25,404 bases of DNA from Balamuthia mandrillaris (taxonomy: Eukaryota > Discosea > Longamoebia > Balamuthiidae), in assembly GCA_031835245.1 (NCBI GenBank), contig JAVKOQ010000375.1, forward strand, positions 22,501-47,904, read 5' to 3'. A program made the position numbers and the translations under genes. This document shows positions 1-10,739 of the stretch, in pieces. The notes below the pieces were generated by a model. The model searched no databases and had not been told where the DNA came from. It worked only from the letters and a program-made list of their open reading frames with translations. Every line of letters begins with the position of its first letter. Positions within the stretch are counted from its first letter, which is position 1.

Positions 1-614
1 GTTTTCTCTCGGTTTGAGCCCAATTTGAAATGTGGTGTCTCTCCGCTTTTACGTTTTCTTTTCATGAGTTGTGTTACGCACGCTTGGTCTGTTGATATCT
101 CGCGTTATAGGCTCACCAAAAGACATTCTTCCAAAGCAAAAAGAAAAAAATGAAAAGGAAGAAAGAAAGGGAAAAATGAACAGAAGAAATAAAAAATTCA
201 ATGTGACGTCACATGTCGTCAAAAATTAGAAAAAAATTCGACGTGGTCCTCTGTCATCGTAGAATTTGTCTCGCCTTTCGCTTAATCACCGAGGCTGTCC
301 GAATTTCTTCGATTCCTTTTGCTTTTCTTTTCTTTTCTATTTTGTTATTCTTATTCGTTGGTTGTTGTTGTTGTTGGGGGAAGAAGTAATAACGGGAACA
401 ACAACAAACAAGAAAAAGGCGGCCCCTGGACAGCTCAACGGTGGTGGCAACGAAGCGAACGAATAACAGACAATAAAAAAAAAAAAAAGAGGGGATAGGC
501 TTCCTTCCTTCCTTCTGCTCTCAAAACAAAAAACAACAAAGGGGGGAAAAAAAAATCCAGAACAAAAAAACAATAATTAGAACGAACAACAAAAATAAAA
601 TAAAATCGCATTGA
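1..614 (+). promoter_or_regulatory. Upstream/5' leader region of the TRF2/HOY1-domain gene
   Basis: No gene is seen here. The first 180 bases are A- and T-rich. A perfect CRE-type palindrome TGACGTCA sits at 204-211, overlapping CACATG at 210-215, and a GACGTGG element lies near 240. From about 470 to 605 the + strand is a very A-rich, purine-biased leader running up to the ATG at 615. Promoter function is inferred from position only. Confidence 0.35.
204..211. promoter_or_regulatory. CRE/bZIP-type palindrome TGACGTCA
   Basis: A perfect 8-bp palindrome about 400 bp before the first gene's ATG. This is the classical binding site of CREB/ATF bZIP dimers. A single 8-mer can occur by chance; only its location before a gene supports a role. 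Confidence 0.3.
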
Positions 615-3600
615 ATGTCGCTGCCACAACGGACCTCAACAACACCGCCGCTGCCACCACCAGCCCCAGCCTCAGCCACAGCCCAGCAACAAGCCGCAAC
701 AAGGAGCTCGATCGCTACGTTGACCGGTGGGGAGAGCGCTGGCAACCACCTCAACGGCTCTTCCAAGGAAACGAAAAGAGGGGTCTATGAGCGGCAGCTC
801 TCTCTTCTGGCCTACACCAGCAAGGTGGACAAGTCTGGGCTGATGGCAGCCTCGCAACAAACGGCCTCCAAACAGCAACCCCTGCAGCGCAGCGGTGGCA
901 ACAACACCAACTCGACTGCTTCCCCTCCGTCTTCGTCTCTTGCCGCTCGACCTGTGCAGAGCCAAGAGACTACGGCAAGAGTTGCGCTAGGCTCACCTAC
1001 CACCACCTCCACCACAAAAAATGTAGTAGCGGGGAGAACGACCCCTTCCTCCTCCGCTACCCTCTCCTCCTCCTCCTCCTCTTCATTCCCCTCGACTTCA
1101 AGCACAACGGCAACGCAACAACAGACGAATGGCGCGACTACGCCTTCGACTTCGCCCCTGAAGATGATAGCCAAGCTTTGTCGGCCGAGGGAACCTTCTC
1201 TTTCTTGTCCACAACTGCAGCAGCTGCCCTCCAAAAAACCGAGACTTCTTGCGACAGCTAGCACAGACCAAAGGGCCACATTCTGCAAAAAGGCGCCCAT
1301 CCCGCGAAAGCCCTCTTGTCATAAAGACTACCTCTCTCGCTCTGCTGCCTCGTTACCGTTGTCTTCTGTAGCAGCTTCTTCTGCTGCAACCACTGCGAGT
1401 GCCTCATCTTCCTCCTCCTGCGCGCCTAGTGCCGGTGCCGCGGCCAAGGTTATTGTTCAACAAGAAGGAGGGGTTATCTCTTCTACTCCAACTCTGTCTA
1501 CTTTGGGCAGATTGACGTCGTCAGCTGCTCCCGCGACGACCGTTCCTCTCAACCTGACTATTGCAAACCCGCCAACTACTACCTCATCCACTACTATCTT
1601 AGTTAACGATAGAAGCACCGTAAAACAACCGCCTACCCTTTCTCCCGTTTCTGCCGCTTCTTCGTCGTCGTCCACTTCGTTACAGCAGATAGTTAGTCCC
1701 ACAAAGGCTGCTGCAGCTGGAGTTGCTGCGAGTACCGCCCGAAAAGTGACCAACCCGAAAGAAGTTCCTCGTTCGTCCACAAACACCTCAACCACTGTTA
1801 AACCATCCACAAATACAACGAACATTCCGAAAGTGACAAGTACTACAGCGACAACAACGACAACGACAACGACAGCTACACCAGCATCTGCGGCAACGGC
1901 AACAACAACACCGCGCAATGGAACAGGCACACCCTGCGCTCCAAGAAAAATTGCCCTCAAGCAAACAGTTCATGTGCCCATCGCTCCTGCCCCTCCCTCG
2001 ATCTCACCGTTTCTCCTGTCTTCGCCCTTTGCCGCCATTAACCCATCATTCATGAAACATCCGTTATCGTTGAACCAAACCCAGTTTCTCAGTTCGAATC
2101 CCTCGTTTCCTGTCTCTCAAGCCTCGGCATTGTTCTTGTCACAGTCTCCTTCGCTTGGTCTGACTCAACAACACTCATTGCTTAGCACTCTTACTCCACA
2201 ACAACAACAGCAATTACTACCCTCGCTTTCTTCTCCATTTACCACATTTAACTTGGCCGCTGCCAAGAATGGCGTCACTGCTGGCGCTGCTGCAATCACT
2301 GGCTCTCCCCGGCCGTCCCTCTCACAACTCTCTACCACTTCGTCTCCTCCCACCAACACAACTGCAACGACAACTGCAACAGCAACAACAACAGCAACGA
2401 CAACTGCAACGTCAATCAACCTTCCCCCTACTTCTTCCTACTTTTCTTCTCCTGCTCTCGCTACTTCTTCCTCTACTCCTCTATTCACAACAATACCATC
2501 CACTTTGCCACCACGAAACTCTTCAACCAATATTCAGCAGCCCCCACAGCAACAGCAGCCATCAACAGCAGCTCGGTCGACGCTGCGATCATCGCTTTCT
2601 GTCGCTGTTAATAGCAGCAGCAATAGCAACGACTGTGCCAAAGAGAATGCCACCTCAACAAACACCAGTTTTACATCATCACTACCCGCCAAGCCTTCTC
2701 GGCCACCCGTCACTTCTGTTTCGTCTTCAGCCTCCACGTTGACCAGTTCCAGCAAACTCTCGGCTACAACGTTGACCAACAACACTTCTGCGTTGACCAA
2801 CAACCCTGTTTCCGCCGCTACTCCTCCAGTATCTTTGCCTTCATCTTCGCAGTCTTCGTCGTCGTCGTCTTCTTCTTCCACGCTGACCAACAACAGCAAC
2901 AACTCTGTCTCCACTGTACCACCTTACGTAAGCTGGACAACAACTACTACTGCAACTCCCACTCCTACGGCTTCTGCTCCAGCTCAAACCTCCACCCCTG
3001 CTCAAACTCTGAGTTCATTGGCCACGAATCCTTTGTCACAAGCTTCTGAATTTGATTATTTGGGGTACCTAAGTAGCCTTAATTCAGCCCTCACCGGCCA
3101 ATCTTCGCTTCCCTCTCTCTCTTCCTCTTCTCTCTCTCCTTCCTCTTCATCGTCTTCCCTTTCTTCAGCATCTTCTTCATCAGCTTCGTCGTTTTCATCA
3201 GTACCTATGTTCAACTCCTCCCAAGCCGCGTCTGACGCAGCATCCGTCTACCTGTTATCGTCACTTCTTACCCTGCCGCCAGAGCTGACCTCTGTTCTTG
3301 CCTCCTATCCCTCATATGCCTCTGCTTCCCCAACAACCTCTTCTCCCTCTTCTGCCCTACCTACTGTCGCCTCTTGTCCTTCCTCTTCGACAACATCATC
3401 ATCATCATCTTCTGTTTTCTCTCCCTTGTCTTCTTCAATGGCATCCACTTTTTCCTCTTCTCCATCCTCCTATGGTCCGTCTGGTACACAGATGTATGCC
3501 TCATCCTCTCCAATCTCCTCCTTCTCCGCCGATAGCTCCTCTGTAGACCCAACGCCCTCCGCCTCATTTGCTGGGTTCGAAAATTTGTTGCTTCCATCTA

Positions 3601-4104
3601 TGGATCAAGTCGACAACAATAATCTTCTCCAGCCTTCTCAAGATATCTCATTTTCAAACTACACTCCCTCCTCAGCAGACGCTGCTGCTCCGCTATTAAC
3701 CCAACAGCCTTCCCTTTCCATCACTCCATCTTTATCTTCTTCTCCTTCTTCATCTTCTTCTTCGATATCATCCTCTTCTGTTGCATCTGCCAACACCACA
3801 CTAAATACCATTGTTCCGACGGAAGAACTCACCGTAGACGGAGAAGCATGGAGCTACAACAGGTTAAAACCGGTGTTGATACCTGCCTCTCGGTTGCAAA
3901 TTGACGGTTGGTCCAAAGAGTCCACTTTTCTGGGAGAGATATGCGCCAAATTCTACTTTACGAAGAAAAAAATAGTCTGGGAGCTGATGGCCCTTGGCCT
4001 TATGGCCAAAATGGAAATTGACCTAAGTAACATCATTGGCCTGGAACTCAACATACCTCCTACGAGAGGTCCCTGTTCCTTAATCGTTGTGGTTTGTTAT
4101 TTGA

Positions 4105-4153
<49 letters not shown>

Positions 4154-4735
4154 TTCTCACTCACCTCTAAATTAACAACGCGAAAACAGGTACAAAAGCC
4201 ACCTCGGTTTTATGGAGAAAGTAATCCACAACCTGGCAAGACCGTGCAGTGGGAAGAAACGTACGACTTCACCGGCGGATTTGCCAGCACCTACGCCAAG
4301 CACGTCATCACCTTCCCGAACTCCTCTCTGGTGAAGCATTACGATCGGTTATGTGCTTGCGATTCCCGTCTGAAAGAATTAGCGAGAAGGGGTCTTGCTG
4401 GCTTGCCTCCTGACATTGTCATCACTTTCCCTCTTCCTTACAACGGGGAGGAGGATGCCCGGCACATGGAAATGGAGGAAGACGATGAAGAAGAAGACGA
4501 AGAGGCAGAAGAATACCAAGCTCAAGACATCGAGGAAGAAAGAAAGCAGTCAAGTCTCTTTCTTGCTTCTTCACTGTCATCGTCATTGGGGGCACCTCCT
4601 GATAGCTACGAGAACCCTCCCGCCTCCTCCAACAACGGCACCATGCTATTGTTGTCGAGCTCACCGCCTTCCACTAAGCCCAGAATGGAGCTGTTGGTCG
4701 ATGTAGACAGCCAATCCGCCTGTTGCTGGACATAG
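615..4735 (+). CDS. Ser/Thr-rich protein with C-terminal TRF2/HOY1-type PH-like domain
   Basis: Two exons, 615-4091 and 4190-4735, joined in phase 0 across a 98-bp intron (GTTTGT...AACAG), give about 1340 aa. Residues 1 to about 1065 are low-complexity Ser/Thr/Ala/Gln/Asn runs with no recognisable fold. Residues about 1080-1230 form a compact domain: PASRLQIDGW, FLGEICAKFYF, KKKIVWELM, then across the splice PPRFYGESNPQPGKTVQW and DFTGGFAS, then KHYDRLCACDSRLKEL. This pattern matches, from memory, the PH-like domain of plant TRF2/HOY1 proteins (LVWE, NPQPRKHTLW, DFT-G-AS, HF-KL-CD-RL). The intron falls inside the domain, so both exons are needed. An acidic stretch (about 1245-1275) and another Ser-rich tail follow. 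Cellular role is unknown; disordered bulk plus a small domain suggests a nuclear or adaptor protein. The start is the first ATG of a very long open frame. The stop is TAG. Confidence 0.85.
4092..4189 (+). other. Intron with (TC)n tract
   Basis: GT...AG intron in phase 0. Its body is mostly a (TC)n microsatellite at about 4105-4150, which supplies the polypyrimidine tract. Removing it restores the continuous PH-like domain. Confidence 0.85.
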
Positions 4736-4755
4736 CCACTGCTCTTGTGCCCATC

Positions 4756-4761
4756 AATAAA
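4756..4761 (+). terminator. Canonical polyadenylation signal AATAAA
   Basis: AATAAA lies 21 bp after the TAG of the preceding gene. A T/G-rich stretch follows (GGTTGGTTTGG and TTGCTTTTTTTT), as expected of cleavage and polyadenylation sites. It implies a very short 3' UTR. Confidence 0.6.
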
Positions 4762-5132
4762 GGCTTGGTTGGTTTGGCGTAGGGCTCTCTTTGCTTTTTT
4801 TTGCCACCACAGCAGCAGGAGTGCAGGTGAGATCGACTTCCTAATTGTTTAGATTTTTGATTGGTTGCCAATATGATCGTCGGTATTTCCAAGAAATTTG
4901 CAAGGCTGTCCTAAAAAAGGAAACACAATTCCTCGGTGGGAAATTCGGAATAAAACAGCAAAGGAACCCCAACACAGAAAAAAACCAGAAGAGGGCTAGC
5001 TGTCTGTCCTTCTTTTCCACCTCTTTGCTTACCCATTTTGTTCCCAAAGCAAGACCTTGCTCTTCTTCAATTACACCATAATCATAGTAGCGGTTCAAAG
5101 CAATTGGAGACCGAAGCAAGTATTTGAAACGT
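4762..5132. other. Intergenic region before the carrier gene
   Basis: No supportable gene. Short frames here have no recognisable content. It should hold the promoter and 5' UTR of the downstream carrier gene, but no distinct element is recognised. Confidence 0.4.
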
Positions 5133-6538
5133 ATGATGAAGAGGCTGATCCCGTTGGAACCAAGACTCCGTCCCTCACGCGAGAGCTCAGAGAGCCACCA
5201 ACCTGCCAACAAAGCTCATGGACACGCACATACCAGCCACCGTAGCCACAACACCCTGCATAACACGCTACCAGCGGCCTACAGCGCCTCCTCCGCCGCT
5301 TCTTTGAGCGAATCCGAAGGAGCTCTTCTGCAGCCAACCATTCCAGGTTGGGGTCCGCAGCACGAAGGACACTCAACATGGCGTGTCCCTTACCGGCACC
5401 AACGTCAAGCCAAAGAGGAGAAGACGCAATGGTTTTCGGAGCAGAAACAAGAGCACCCCTTCTCTTTTCTTGCTCCTTGCAAACATTTCGTGGGAGGCAG
5501 CGCAGGTGGGATGGTCGGTCTTGTCGTAGGTTATCCTTTTGAAACCATTCGGGTGAGTAGGGGTCGAAGTGTTCATTTTTCTCCTCTCTTTCGTTTCACA
5601 ACCAGCGGTCTTACCTGTGAGCATTTCAAAAGGTGCGGCTGCAAACACAGAATGGCAAGTCAGCCTACGCCAATGCAACGGACTGCGCGTTGAAAACACT
5701 CCGATCAGAAGGTCCACTCGGGTTTTACAAAGGCATGCTGTCTCCGTTACTTGGTATTACTTTGGTGTAAGTCCTTCTCCTTTCTCGCTCCCTCATCACA
5801 TTTTAATTTACATCGGTGTAGCAAAACGGTATCATTCGGTGCATTTGGCACGTTGAAGAGACTACTCTTTACTGGCGGTAACGAAGAGCTTGATAAACGC
5901 CTTGCTGTGTGGAAAATTGCAATTGCAGCAGCGGGTAAGCACCGACTCGACAAAGTATAGAGTATTGTAGTGTTTTGGATTCTTTTAACTTTGTATTGTT
6001 TTGCAGGGGCTGGTATTATCAATACAGCAGTAGTTACTCCAATTGATCGGTAAGTTGCGAAAGAGGAGAGGAGAGAACAAGAAAAGAAAGCGCATTCTAA
6101 CAACCGAGCAGCATCAAAATAATATTGCAGCTGCAGACAGTGAATCAACCAAATGATGGAGCAAAACTGAAGGAGTACATGAGCAGGATGAAGAGCCTTG
6201 AATCGTTGAGCCACTGGGAAAATGTATACTTTGAAGGACCTCGGGATGTTGCTAAGCACTTGGGTTTAAAAGGTTTATATTATTTTTTTTTTCATGTGAA
6301 AGAGACTGACCTACTAACCATCTATCACAGGATTGTACAAAGGTTTATCAGCAACTATGTTGCGAGATGCAATCGGCTATGGAACTTACTTCACAACGTA
6401 TGAAGCGCTCAAACGTCTGTTGCACAAGCGTTCCAATAACCGTGACAAACAAATAAGTTTCCCAGAACTACTCCTCGCTGGAGGTCTTACTGGGTACCAA
6501 CCATTTCAACTATTTTTCTCTCTCTCTCTCTCTCTCTT

Positions 6539-6581
<43 letters not shown>

Positions 6582-6878
6582 TTACATCAATCATCACTCC
6601 TCAGCGTTGTATGTTGGACAGCCCAATATCCACTGGATGTAGTGAAATCACGGATGCAAGCCAGCCTTCATCCGCCTGCTGAAGCGAAAAGCGTGCAAGC
6701 TGCCGTCGCCAACGCCGCTCCGCGGAGCATGCAGGAGGTGGCACTCGATATTTGGCGGAGCGAAGGTGCTGCCGCTTTTTTCAAAGGGTGGAGGCCTGCT
6801 GTGGTTCGCGCCTTCCCAGTGCACGCCAGCATCCTTACCACCTACGATCTTGTCTCTCGTTTTTTGTCTGCGGGGTGA
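5133..6878 (+). CDS. Mitochondrial carrier (SLC25 family), carnitine/acylcarnitine-ornithine-like
   Basis: Seven exons: 5133-5552, 5633-5766, 5822-5934, 6007-6049, 6112-6272, 6331-6493, 6605-6878. All introns are GT-AG, all phases agree, and they give 435 aa. The three repeats each carry the carrier signature Px[DE]xx[KR]: PFETIR (135-140), PIDRIK (234-239) and PLDVVK (354-359). Each is followed by a GFYKG, GLYKG or FFKGW helix motif. LRDA and VRAFP in repeats 2 and 3 and the TPIDRIKIILQLQ segment resemble the carnitine/acylcarnitine and ornithine carriers, which exchange substrates across the inner mitochondrial membrane; the substrate is inferred. Oddities are a roughly 113-aa His/Ser-rich leader before the first membrane helix and a somewhat long matrix loop after repeat 2's signature (exon 5). 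The start is the ATG pair at 5133/5136, but an upstream exon cannot be excluded. Confidence 0.88.
6311..6318 (+). promoter_or_regulatory. Branch-point-like CTACTAAC
   Basis: CTACTAAC lies 12 bp before the acceptor of carrier intron 5 and matches the yeast-type TACTAAC branch site. Other introns in the window carry weaker forms such as TTCTAAC and TTTTAAC at similar distances. Confidence 0.6.
6494..6604 (+). other. Carrier intron 6 with (TC)n tract
   Basis: GT-AG intron in phase 2 and the longest in this gene (111 bp). About 60 bp of it is (TC)n (6518-6578) just upstream of the acceptor. Microsatellite expansion explains its extra length over the 55-80 bp sister introns. Confidence 0.8.
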
Positions 6879-6955
6879 GTAAGGAACAAAGGAGATAAGA
6901 AATAGAAGGCAAATAGAATGTAAGTTCATTGGTTTATTGTTATTAACTACTCCTT

Positions 6956-7004
<49 letters not shown>

Positions 7005-7683
7005 TACTTCCGCTCTCTCTTGCTCGAGATGACCTCTTCCGCGTTTTCTGCTGTTGTCCTGAGAGAACGCAAGTCAGAAAACATGAGGGACAAGAAAAAA
7101 ATAAGTGATAATGTAGGGACGCAGGAAATAGGGCAACATAAAATAGTTTGCGTTGTTCTATCTCTAGAACGGCCCAGGAATTGTATGTTTATCTTGCATA
7201 ATCTTTATGCTTGGTGGTCTATCGCGTTGTAGTCGTCCCTAAGGACACCACGAAAACCCCAAAAGATGGTCTTATGCTTTATTGTTTGCTGTTGAAAAAA
7301 AAAAAGGGGGGTAGTCGCTTACCCTAAGCCGGGGCTTACCGGCGGTGCTTCTGTGTCGGTGTTGTGTGTTTGACTCGTGTGTGTGTGTGTGCGAGGTCAA
7401 ACGTTCCTCTTCTTGTGTGTGTGTTACTCTGGGCTGTTGCGAATTATTTTTTTTTGGTAGTTCGGGCAAGGGGTGCCTTAAAAGAAAGGAACACCTTAAA
7501 GTTATGAGGTGGAGGCTTGTAATGGCCAATCCGCAATCATTCATGTTCCGATAGCGCATTGGCTGCGATCAACATCTTAGTTTTGATATTTGATTGGAAT
7601 TTATGATCTTACACAGAGAAAAAAAAACGCAGAAGAAGAAAGAAGAAACCATCACAACGACAACTACATAACCGCCGCCCTAA
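6879..7683. other. Intergenic region with (TC)n and (GT)n tracts
   Basis: About 800 bp without a supportable gene. It holds a roughly 42-bp (TC)n tract (6960-7001), a short (GT)n run near 7378-7392, and a GC-rich hairpin-like stretch near 7325-7345. It should contain the 3' end of the carrier transcript and the promoter of the next gene, but no AATAAA or TATA box is obvious. Confidence 0.4.
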
Positions 7684-10289
7684 ATGAATGTAAGTCAGCC
7701 AGAGTTATCCGCTGGAGTCAAGGCGCCGTTGTTCACGGCCCACGACACGGACGGCAACAAATGGGCTCTCAAGAATTTCCTTTCCAAACAAGGTGGAGCC
7801 TCTCGCTTCCTCCTGCTGTTCTTCCTCCCCAACTACAAAGACGCCACCGTGATGCAGTGCGACGAGTTCTCGAAGCTGAGCAGGAAGTTCCGCGCGGCCT
7901 CCACCGAGTTGGTTGCCATCTCCCCATCGGACGGTTCGGACAGCCCCTCCGACTACACCGAGTTTGTACAACAGATGAAACCAAAGTATACGATGCTAAT
8001 CGGTGCGTAACAACAGTAGGTTGTGTTTGCTCTCTGAATGAAGGACGAGATTGGTTGATTCGATTATTTTTTGGTGATGTCCCTCTTTTCTCCATTGCAA
8101 ACGATAGACAAGGACCACAAGCTTAGCGCTCTTTACGGCATCTGGAAGGAACGGCGGATGTTTAATACGACCTACTGGGGTACCGTGCGCACGACCTTCC
8201 TCATAGACGCTAAAAAAGGGCTTCTTCTCAAAAAATTCAAAGTGAAGAAAGTGGAAGGACATGCTGAGCAAGTTCTCAACTACATAACCACCGTGCGTTA
8301 CCTCCTTCTTTGCTATCTATTCTTCTCTTTCTATTCCTCCTCCATATCTTTGTGCTCGCTCGTCTTTCCTTTCTTCTCTTCTATCCTTTTTTAACTTTTT
8401 TTTAAAAAAATACTTCTTCTGTTTTCGTATAACAATACCGAACAGATATCAGCGGAAGAGGAGCAACACTTTGACGAGTTACGGCTGGGAGAAAAGGTGC
8501 CCGCTTTCTCTGCTTTGGAAAGCTCTGGAAAGCGATGGAAGCTGCGAGAGCATGAGGGGCGAGAGACGCTCCTTTGTTTCTTTCCCTCTTTCGAGACTGA
8601 TGCCGCCCAGACACAAGCCATAGAACTGGCCACTATCTACAACGACTTTCAGGTATACCTCTCCCTTCTCGTTCCTACTCTTCACTCTTCTTCTTTCTTC
8701 CTCTTGTTCATTTCTGATAGCCTTTTTCTTATACTCCTGATGGTTTTTTTGTGAGTATAGAATATCGGAGTGGATGTTGTTTGCATTGTATCTTCAGCAA
8801 ATCAAAGCTCGGCATCATTGGCTATGAAGAGTGATGATAAGACGGTGGATGGAGAGGGCAACGTCCTCACACAAACTATGTTACACGAGCTAGAGATATG
8901 GAAAAAGAAACATAGCATGAATTTTCCTGTTCTATATGATGAGAATCATAAGGTGGCCTCTCGTCTTGGTCTGTGGAAAGAGATGCTTGTTTTTGGGTAC
9001 GGTACTCATTTGTATGTGTTATTAAATTGTTTTGTACTGCTTTTTTGCTGATTGATTCTTCTATTTTTAGTAACAAAAGTTGTGGCGTGGAAAGAGTATG
9101 TTATTACTTGGATGGACGACATGTTGTTCGCAAAGTTTTTAACGTGGGTAAGGTGGAAGGTCATGCGAAACAACTTTTCCAATCCATTGCTGATCTCAAG
9201 GAAAAAATGGTATATATTCTTTTCTCGTGTTTAGCTTTTTCTCCTTCCCTTATCCCCACATTTGTGCATAACAATCCATTGTGTAAAAGGAACCTGCTGA
9301 ATCTGCAGACTTGCAAGCCGGAGACAAAGCACCACTATTCACCGCTAAAGCAACAACAGATGATATCATAAAGCTGAAGAGCTACAAGGGCCAATGTGTT
9401 GTACTTTTGTTTCGTTCTAGCCTTAAAACGGACGGATTCAAGGCTGAATATAAGGAGCTTCTTGCGGCTCCTCTGTTGCGCAAACAAGGAATTCAAGTGT
9501 TGATCATCACCAATCAACCTTCTCGTGATACGCTAGCATTTCCTGTAGTAGTTGGTACTTCACTCTTTCTCCTTGTTGCTTCTCTCATTTTTTAATGAAG
9601 ATTTAACCCTAAATATATTATATTTCTTTTTCAAACAAGATGGCGACTTTACGATTGCTCACGCGTATGGAGTACGCAAAGCATTGGTATCTTTTGGAGA
9701 AAAAACTTTTGGCAACCAAAAGAAAACGTTCCTATTGAACGGGGATGGTATAATAACGCACGTCCTTTTCCGGAGCGGCAAATCGGGTAGTCACACAGCC
9801 CAAATCATTCAAGCCCTTACCCCTTCATCTCCGTCATCACCATCAACTGCTACAACTCCGAAAGGCCGTAAACATACAGTAAACAGCCACAACGATGCTA
9901 ATGGTGGAACACCACGAAGACGCGCATCTCGAATGCAACATTGGAAAGACAAAGCAAAGGAAGAGGAGGAAGAAGAAGATTTGCATGAAGTAGGATGGAA
10001 AGGTTCTGAGGACAAAGATGATGAATGGGGACCTACACTGGAACAATTAGCAGAACAAGACGAAGAGGAGTCAGAGTTAGAAGACATAACGGAGGAAGAA
10101 CTAGAAGATATCGCTGCCCCTTCGTCCGAGTCGCTGTCCTTTGTTGTAAATGTTGGAGAGAAACGGAAGCAAGCCGGCTCATCACCGCAACAGACTCAAA
10201 AGGCAACAGCAGCCAAGAACAAGCGACCAAGACTCAGTGAAAAGCAAGACGGAGAAGAAGAGGCGCCACGGTGGTGTTCCTTATTTTAA
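7684..10289 (+). CDS. Triple-domain pseudo-peroxiredoxin (PrxQ/BCP-like x3) with acidic tail and CaaX box
   Basis: Seven exons: 7684-8002, 8108-8292, 8446-8652, 8761-8996, 9071-9209, 9290-9554, 9640-10289. All are GT-AG with consistent phases and give 666 aa. An in-frame TAA directly precedes the ATG. Residues 1-168, 169-362 and 363 to about 512 are each an AhpC/TSA thioredoxin-like unit. Domain 1 shows the PrxQ pattern clearly (LFFLPNYKD, VAISPSDGSD, WKERRMFNTTYWGTVRTTFLID). Domains 1 and 2 end in KVEGHAEQ and KVEGHAKQ; domain 3 has a counterpart. The peroxidatic Cys after the FYP motif is missing in all three: domain 1 keeps only the resolving-type C59 (VMQCDEF), and domains 2 and 3 have no Cys there. 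Catalysis as a peroxidase is therefore unlikely; a binding or scaffold role is inferred. Residues 555-620 are very acidic, followed by basic KNKRPR, and the chain ends in CSLF, a possible prenylation signal. The stop is TAA. Confidence 0.9.
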
Positions 10290-10739
10290 CGGTTCGCATA
10301 CTTGAAGGCTCCTCTCTCTCTCTCTCTCTCTCTCTGTTCTGCTGCTTGGCCACTTGACTTATTTTCGTGTGATAAATAGGAGCACGCGAGCTTTTCACGT
10401 TTTGTCACTCTCTTAAAACAAATTATGCTTCCAGGCAACTATGAAATAATTGCAACGTTCCTAACCGATAAGTTGGCCGGGAGAAACTCTTTCTCTCTCC
10501 CTCTCCCGCTCTCTGATACCTGTACATCCCCAACTTTAACTTATTTTTCTGTCAACGCTTGAAGAATATCTGCGAATGTTGGTCTTTTTTACAGTGTTAG
10601 TTCATTGCTCAATCTCAAACAAAACCAAGAAAGACGAACCTTTCATCCGGCGAGAAAGCCCAACATGATTGCATGACTTCTCGTAACACTGGGAGTGTTT
10701 CTGTTGGAGGTTCTAGCAGCTCTTGCTGTTGACAGACCC
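10290..10739. other. Intergenic region between convergent genes, with (TC)n
   Basis: No gene is seen. A (TC)n tract lies at about 10313-10335, just after the TAA of the peroxiredoxin-like gene. The region should carry 3' ends of the + strand gene and of minus-strand exons ending at 10740. No canonical AATAAA is visible on either strand. Confidence 0.4.

Noticed and set aside
2085-2105. GTTCGAATCC, resembling a tRNA T-loop
   Set aside because: It lies inside the coding exon of the first gene, and no cloverleaf can be drawn round it.
672-3597. Long antisense frames and alternate + frames across the first gene
   Set aside because: They are shadows of triplet-biased Ser/Thr/Gln codons; none carries a domain, and the sense frame runs into a clear domain.
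7272-7559. Opposed frames over the (GT)n region
   Set aside because: They are driven by the dinucleotide run and give His/Thr or Val/Cys repeats only.
615-10289. Genome-wide reassignment of TGA to a sense codon
   Set aside because: The three host genes have no internal in-frame TGA and use TGG for every Trp. TGA interruptions are limited to the mobile elements.
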